Positions 8,083 to 10,882 of a stretch of DNA of 10,882 nt are shown piece after piece. The stretch spans positions 1-10,882 of the forward strand of contig CAJVPP010003742.1 in NCBI GenBank assembly GCA_910592005.1. Direction: 5' to 3'. The position numbers and the translations under genes were made by a program. The DNA is from Funneliformis mosseae (Eukaryota > Glomeromycota > Glomeromycetes > Glomerales > Glomeraceae). The notes below the pieces were generated by a model. The model saw nothing but the letters and a program-made list of their open reading frames with translations, was not told where the DNA came from and made no database searches. The first letter of the stretch is position 1. Each line of letters opens with the position of its first letter.

Positions 8083-8999
8083 AACATATTGATTATTAGT
8101 TGGGTTTTTGATGATAATTTGACCAAATGAGAGGTTATTGATTGTTGGATTTCATGAGGTGATAAATTCCTTTTTATGATCATTTGAGAGAGGTAAATTA
8201 GTTACAAAGTTATATCATGGTAAAGGAGAGGTTAATCTAAATTCTGGTTTGAGGAGTCATTGAGTATGGTCTTCTAAAACAATATCTGCTAGTTGTTTGA
8301 ATAGGGTTTGTGATCCAAAGTATTTAGAGTGATGTTTAAAGTCTTTAAGTAGAAAGTCAGCTTTTGTGATCAGCTGGTAGCCTGAAGCAGAGATTAATTA
8401 ATCTAAATAAATTAGGTTGTGATTAGCCAAGATCTTTTTAAACGACATATAAAGTCTATAAGGAAAAAGTTTTGCGAGAAAATAAGATCCTTCTTTGACT
8501 TGGTTAATGAGAAACGGAAAAGCAATGAATGAAAATTTAGACAAAGTGGATTTAATAAGAAAAAAGGAGGCGCCTATAAGATTTTTATAAGAAAGTCTAT
8601 CAAATGGCCGTGACCAAAAATCAAGGGAAGAGGTGACAAGGAATTGTTGAGATTGGAGTTGAAAGAGTCTTATAACAGAAATATTTTTGTAAGTTGTAGA
8701 ATTAGTAAACTGATATAAAAGAGCGGTAGAGAGAGATTTAATTTGTAATAACCAGAGATTATTCAAATTGTAGAATTGTTTGAAATTTAAAAGAACATTT
8801 GGAAGAGTAGATGCAAATTTGTTCTTTTTCTTGAATAATGAACGCACAGGTGCAAAGAGCATCATACATTCTTATTGAGATAAGGGTGTTAGTTGCATTC
8901 AATATTCTAATAGTGGACAAAGTACCATATTAATAATATATGAGATTTGTTTATCAGTTAAGGATTTGTAACGCATTAAAGAAATAAAACAATTTATAT

Positions 9000-10060
9000 C
9001 AAAAGTAATTTATTGTTTGATGAATTTTGAAGAGTGGCTACTGTTGATCCAGACTCCAAGAAAGTGGATAGATCCAGTTTCTGGTATAATATCAATTGTA
9101 GATGATCCAAATTTAAGAGGAATTTTTGTGTTATCTAAAGATTTAGTAGTCAATAGTTTGGATTTGTCTTTGTTGAGTGCTGATCTGGTAAGATCATAGA
9201 ATTCTTCAACGATTTCAAGTATAGATTCTAAATCTTGTTTTGAACTGACAATCCAATTAGTGTCATCCATAAAGGCGAGTGAAGAGACACTAGCAGTTAG
9301 AGAACTGGTGGCCATATTAGTCAAATTAGAGGTCCAAGTGTGATTAATAGTGTATCCTTTATTTAGTGAGGCAACTTCACAAAGAAGAGGATCTAAGTAG
9401 ATGCACTAGAGTAAGAGTGATTTAACTTCTCCTTAATCGATACCAATTTTTACGTCATAGTAATCTGAAGTTCCATGTGCTGTAAAAACAGCATTTTTTC
9501 TTGTAGTGAAAAGATTGATCAGAAGATCGGTAGCCAATTGGAGAACTTTGATGTGATAGAGGGCTAGACGAAGAAACTTTAAGTCTACTCTATCATAAGC
9601 TTTAGAGAGATCTTGGAGTAAAATTCAAATTTCTTTTTTGTTTTCTATAGCGTCTTCAAGCAACATATTGACAATTTTGATAGGTGCTTCAGTTGATCCA
9701 CTAGGTAGACCAGCAAAATTTCTACCACGTAGTATGTTGTGTTTAGCAAGTATTGTGAAGAGTCTGTTAGTAATGATTTTGACAAAGCCTTTTTGACATG
9801 TTTCCAACAATGTGATGGGTCTGGTTTTTGTTATGTCACATTCCTATTCTATAGGCTTTGAAATAGGATAAATATGGGTGATTTTCCATTCGTTAGGAAC
9901 ATCGCCTAAGGTGAAATACATACAGATGAGTTTCCACAGTAAATTTTAAAGTTTATCTTCTAGATAAAGAAGCATTTCGTTAGAGATTCCTGAAAGGCCA
10001 GCAGCTTTATTATTAGGAAGTGATTTGAAAACGGCAATCCATTTATCATATGTAAGTGGT
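9000..10060 (-). other. Reverse transcriptase domain of the LINE
   Basis: The canonical blocks occur in order. NNKAAGLSGISNEM normally has Pro where Leu stands. PNEWKITHIYPISKP normally has PIPK. TRPITLLETCQKGF and NFAGLPSGSTEAPIKIV follow. The A motif, ILLQDLSKAYDRVD, has its catalytic Asp at 9610-9612. The B motif reads GID-stop-GEVKSLLL-stop-CIYLDPLL; the usual QGxxxSPLLW has lost Gln and Trp to stops and Pro to Leu. The C motif, FMDDTNW, keeps both catalytic Asp codons at 9262-9267. LNKDKSKLL and FLGVWI complete the palm and thumb. Catalytic residues therefore survive while structural positions and Gln/Trp codons are destroyed, so the domain is inactive. Bounds are approximate. Confidence 0.85.
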
Positions 10061-10882
10061 TGTATTAAATTTGAATAGTATGATTCGTTAACATAATCTC
10101 TAGGGTGGAATTGGTCAGTCTATCTAGAAGATATTAGTGGAGCAGGTGAAGAAGGAAGTGCAAAGTTTTGGAAATGATTGATAGTAGCGCTTTTGATCTC
10201 ATCTGAATTAATTGTGAAATAGTTTGTAGAGGTGTTTGGATCTTTGATAAGTAGGCGGTCTAACACAATAGAACGTTTTTTTCTATTTAAAATTGAGTCA
10301 ATCATTTTAGAGGAGTCATTTTGGAGGTTGTCACATCTTTTGTCGATAAAGGTTTTGATAGCTTTTTCTTGAATACGTTAAACATCAATTTTAGCAAAAG
10401 CAGAAAGTGATTTGTGAATATCCTTGAGTTGTTTTTTGACATTACAAATGTTAGAAACGTTTAACGAGAGGGGAAGAGTGACTGTAGGAAGTTTGGCCTT
10501 TATGACTAATTTGTTTACAGCTGATTTGATAGTTTGACATTCAATAACGTTTGGCCAAATTTGTTATTGAATGAAAGTGTTTTTTGAATTTTAGTAAGAA
10601 AGAGGCAATTTTGCGTGCGCTTATTAGAGAATCAGATTGTTCGAAGGGATGTTTGTGATGTTCATAAGGAGAAATCCAAATTTGAGGGATACAGCTGCGA
10701 TTTGCTACAAGAATAGCAGTCTTGATTTGGATCCATAGGATGTTCATGTTAGTTTTGTTATAAGAGAGGTTATTAAATTGATTGAAGTTATAATATTGAT
10801 AGTGAAGGTTAGTGTGTGTGGCAAATTCAGTCCATTTAGCATTATTCATTGCTTTTAGGTTAGGGATTTGCCTTTTGTTTTG

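Larger units (their letters stand above)
6182..10882 (-). mobile_element. LINE (non-LTR) retrotransposon, 5' part beyond the window
   Basis: At least 4.7 kb of one element on the minus strand. In order from the right edge it contains an interdomain linker, a non-LTR reverse transcriptase, a Cys-rich segment, an RNase H1-type domain, a C-terminal extension, a short 3' UTR and an A tail (T15 on the plus strand at 6182-6196). The oligo(A) end and the absence of long terminal repeats or integrase show that this is target-primed (LINE) and not LTR-type. The endonuclease expected upstream is not in the window, so clade assignment is limited; an RNase H after the RT fits I/Tad/jockey-like lineages. 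The copy is dead: many stops, one homopolymer frameshift near 7191 and a small deletion near 10545. Target-site duplication cannot be checked because the 5' end is missing. Confidence 0.85.
6264..10882 (-). pseudogene. LINE ORF2-type polyprotein, multiply interrupted
   Basis: The frame reading through the window edge (ILWIQIKTAILVANRSCIPQ, then ISARKIASFLLKFKK) ends at TGA 10541-10543. A second frame opens at 10563 with WPNVIECQTIKSAVNKLV and is then kept without any indel down to about 7192. Stops in it lie at 10378, 10120, 9946, 9844, 9625, 9433, 9406, 9010, 8899, 8872, 8398, 8257, 8215, 8152 and 7213. After the T7 run (A on plus, 7191-7197) the frame moves by one and continues to a TAG at 6264-6266, or possibly ended at 6378. 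Further stops there are 7158, 7080, 6951, 6903, 6594 and 6555. The encoded enzyme would copy its own RNA into a nicked chromosomal site. This copy cannot make it. Substitutions at universal RT positions (see the RT entry) are also of the C-to-T or G-to-A type. Confidence 0.8.

Noticed and set aside
9001..9120. Classical heavy repeat-induced point mutation
   Set aside because: A hand count of CA+TG against AC+GT is well above 1 here, not depleted as expected. Only a mild or different C-to-T process is compatible; the count covers a small sample.
9017..9199. Plus-strand 60-codon open frame
   Set aside because: Antisense to the RT palm and thumb region of the LINE.
917..10563. A reassigned genetic code in which TAA and TAG mean Gln
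   Set aside because: Many stops fit Gln, which is tempting, but TGA stops are also frequent, Trp sites are hit by TAG and TGA, normal CAA and CAG codons remain common, and frameshifts and Pro-to-Leu changes at universal RT positions show real decay.
1..10882. tRNA, rRNA, CRISPR array, bacterial operon or defence system
   Set aside because: No tRNA B-box-like sequence in a foldable context, no regularly spaced repeats, no ribosome-binding-site-plus-ORF pattern. The gene content is eukaryotic repeat DNA.

Overview
The window looks like accessory, repeat-rich DNA from an AT-rich eukaryote. The best guess is an arbuscular mycorrhizal fungus (Glomeromycotina, Rhizophagus-like). Three things point there: the LINE-type reverse transcriptase/RNase H on the minus strand, the plus-strand coiled-coil protein with paired CPxC-x3-H modules, and the absence of bacterial gene organisation. 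The fungal assignment rests on my memory of these protein families, not on a search. I see no intact full-length gene, tRNA, rRNA or CRISPR array.

Layout. (1) 23-449, minus: a decayed gene fragment, recognisable from its peptides but with two stops and a frame change. (2) 917-3160, plus: a broken gene for a lineage-type protein, with an N-terminal coiled coil, an 'EEKEMD' linker, a long middle region and two C-terminal cysteine/histidine modules. Only the last 137 codons are open. (3) 3161-4880: low-complexity AT-rich DNA with weak coding relics, the best at 4321-4611 plus. (4) 4882-5908, minus: a second broken gene of unknown function with an acidic C-terminal domain and a Lys/Gln-rich tail. 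(5) 6182-10882, minus: a LINE retrotransposon cut by the right window edge. It retains the linker, reverse transcriptase, a Cys-rich segment, RNase H, a C-terminal extension with a ruined zinc motif, a very short 3' UTR, a terminal palindrome and a 15-base A tail. Its endonuclease part would lie beyond position 10882.

The LINE reading frame is the most informative object. From 10563 to about 7192 it stays in one frame, with no length-changing mutation, yet it carries 15 stop codons. Each stop sits where Gln, Trp or Arg would fit, so each is one C-to-T or G-to-A change away. The same pattern appears in the other broken genes. Because TAA, TAG and TGA are all involved and Trp sites are hit as well as Gln sites, this is mutational decay (cytosine deamination or something RIP-like), not a reassigned genetic code. 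Nothing here forms a working pathway; the unity of the window lies in shared decay and in repeat-family membership.
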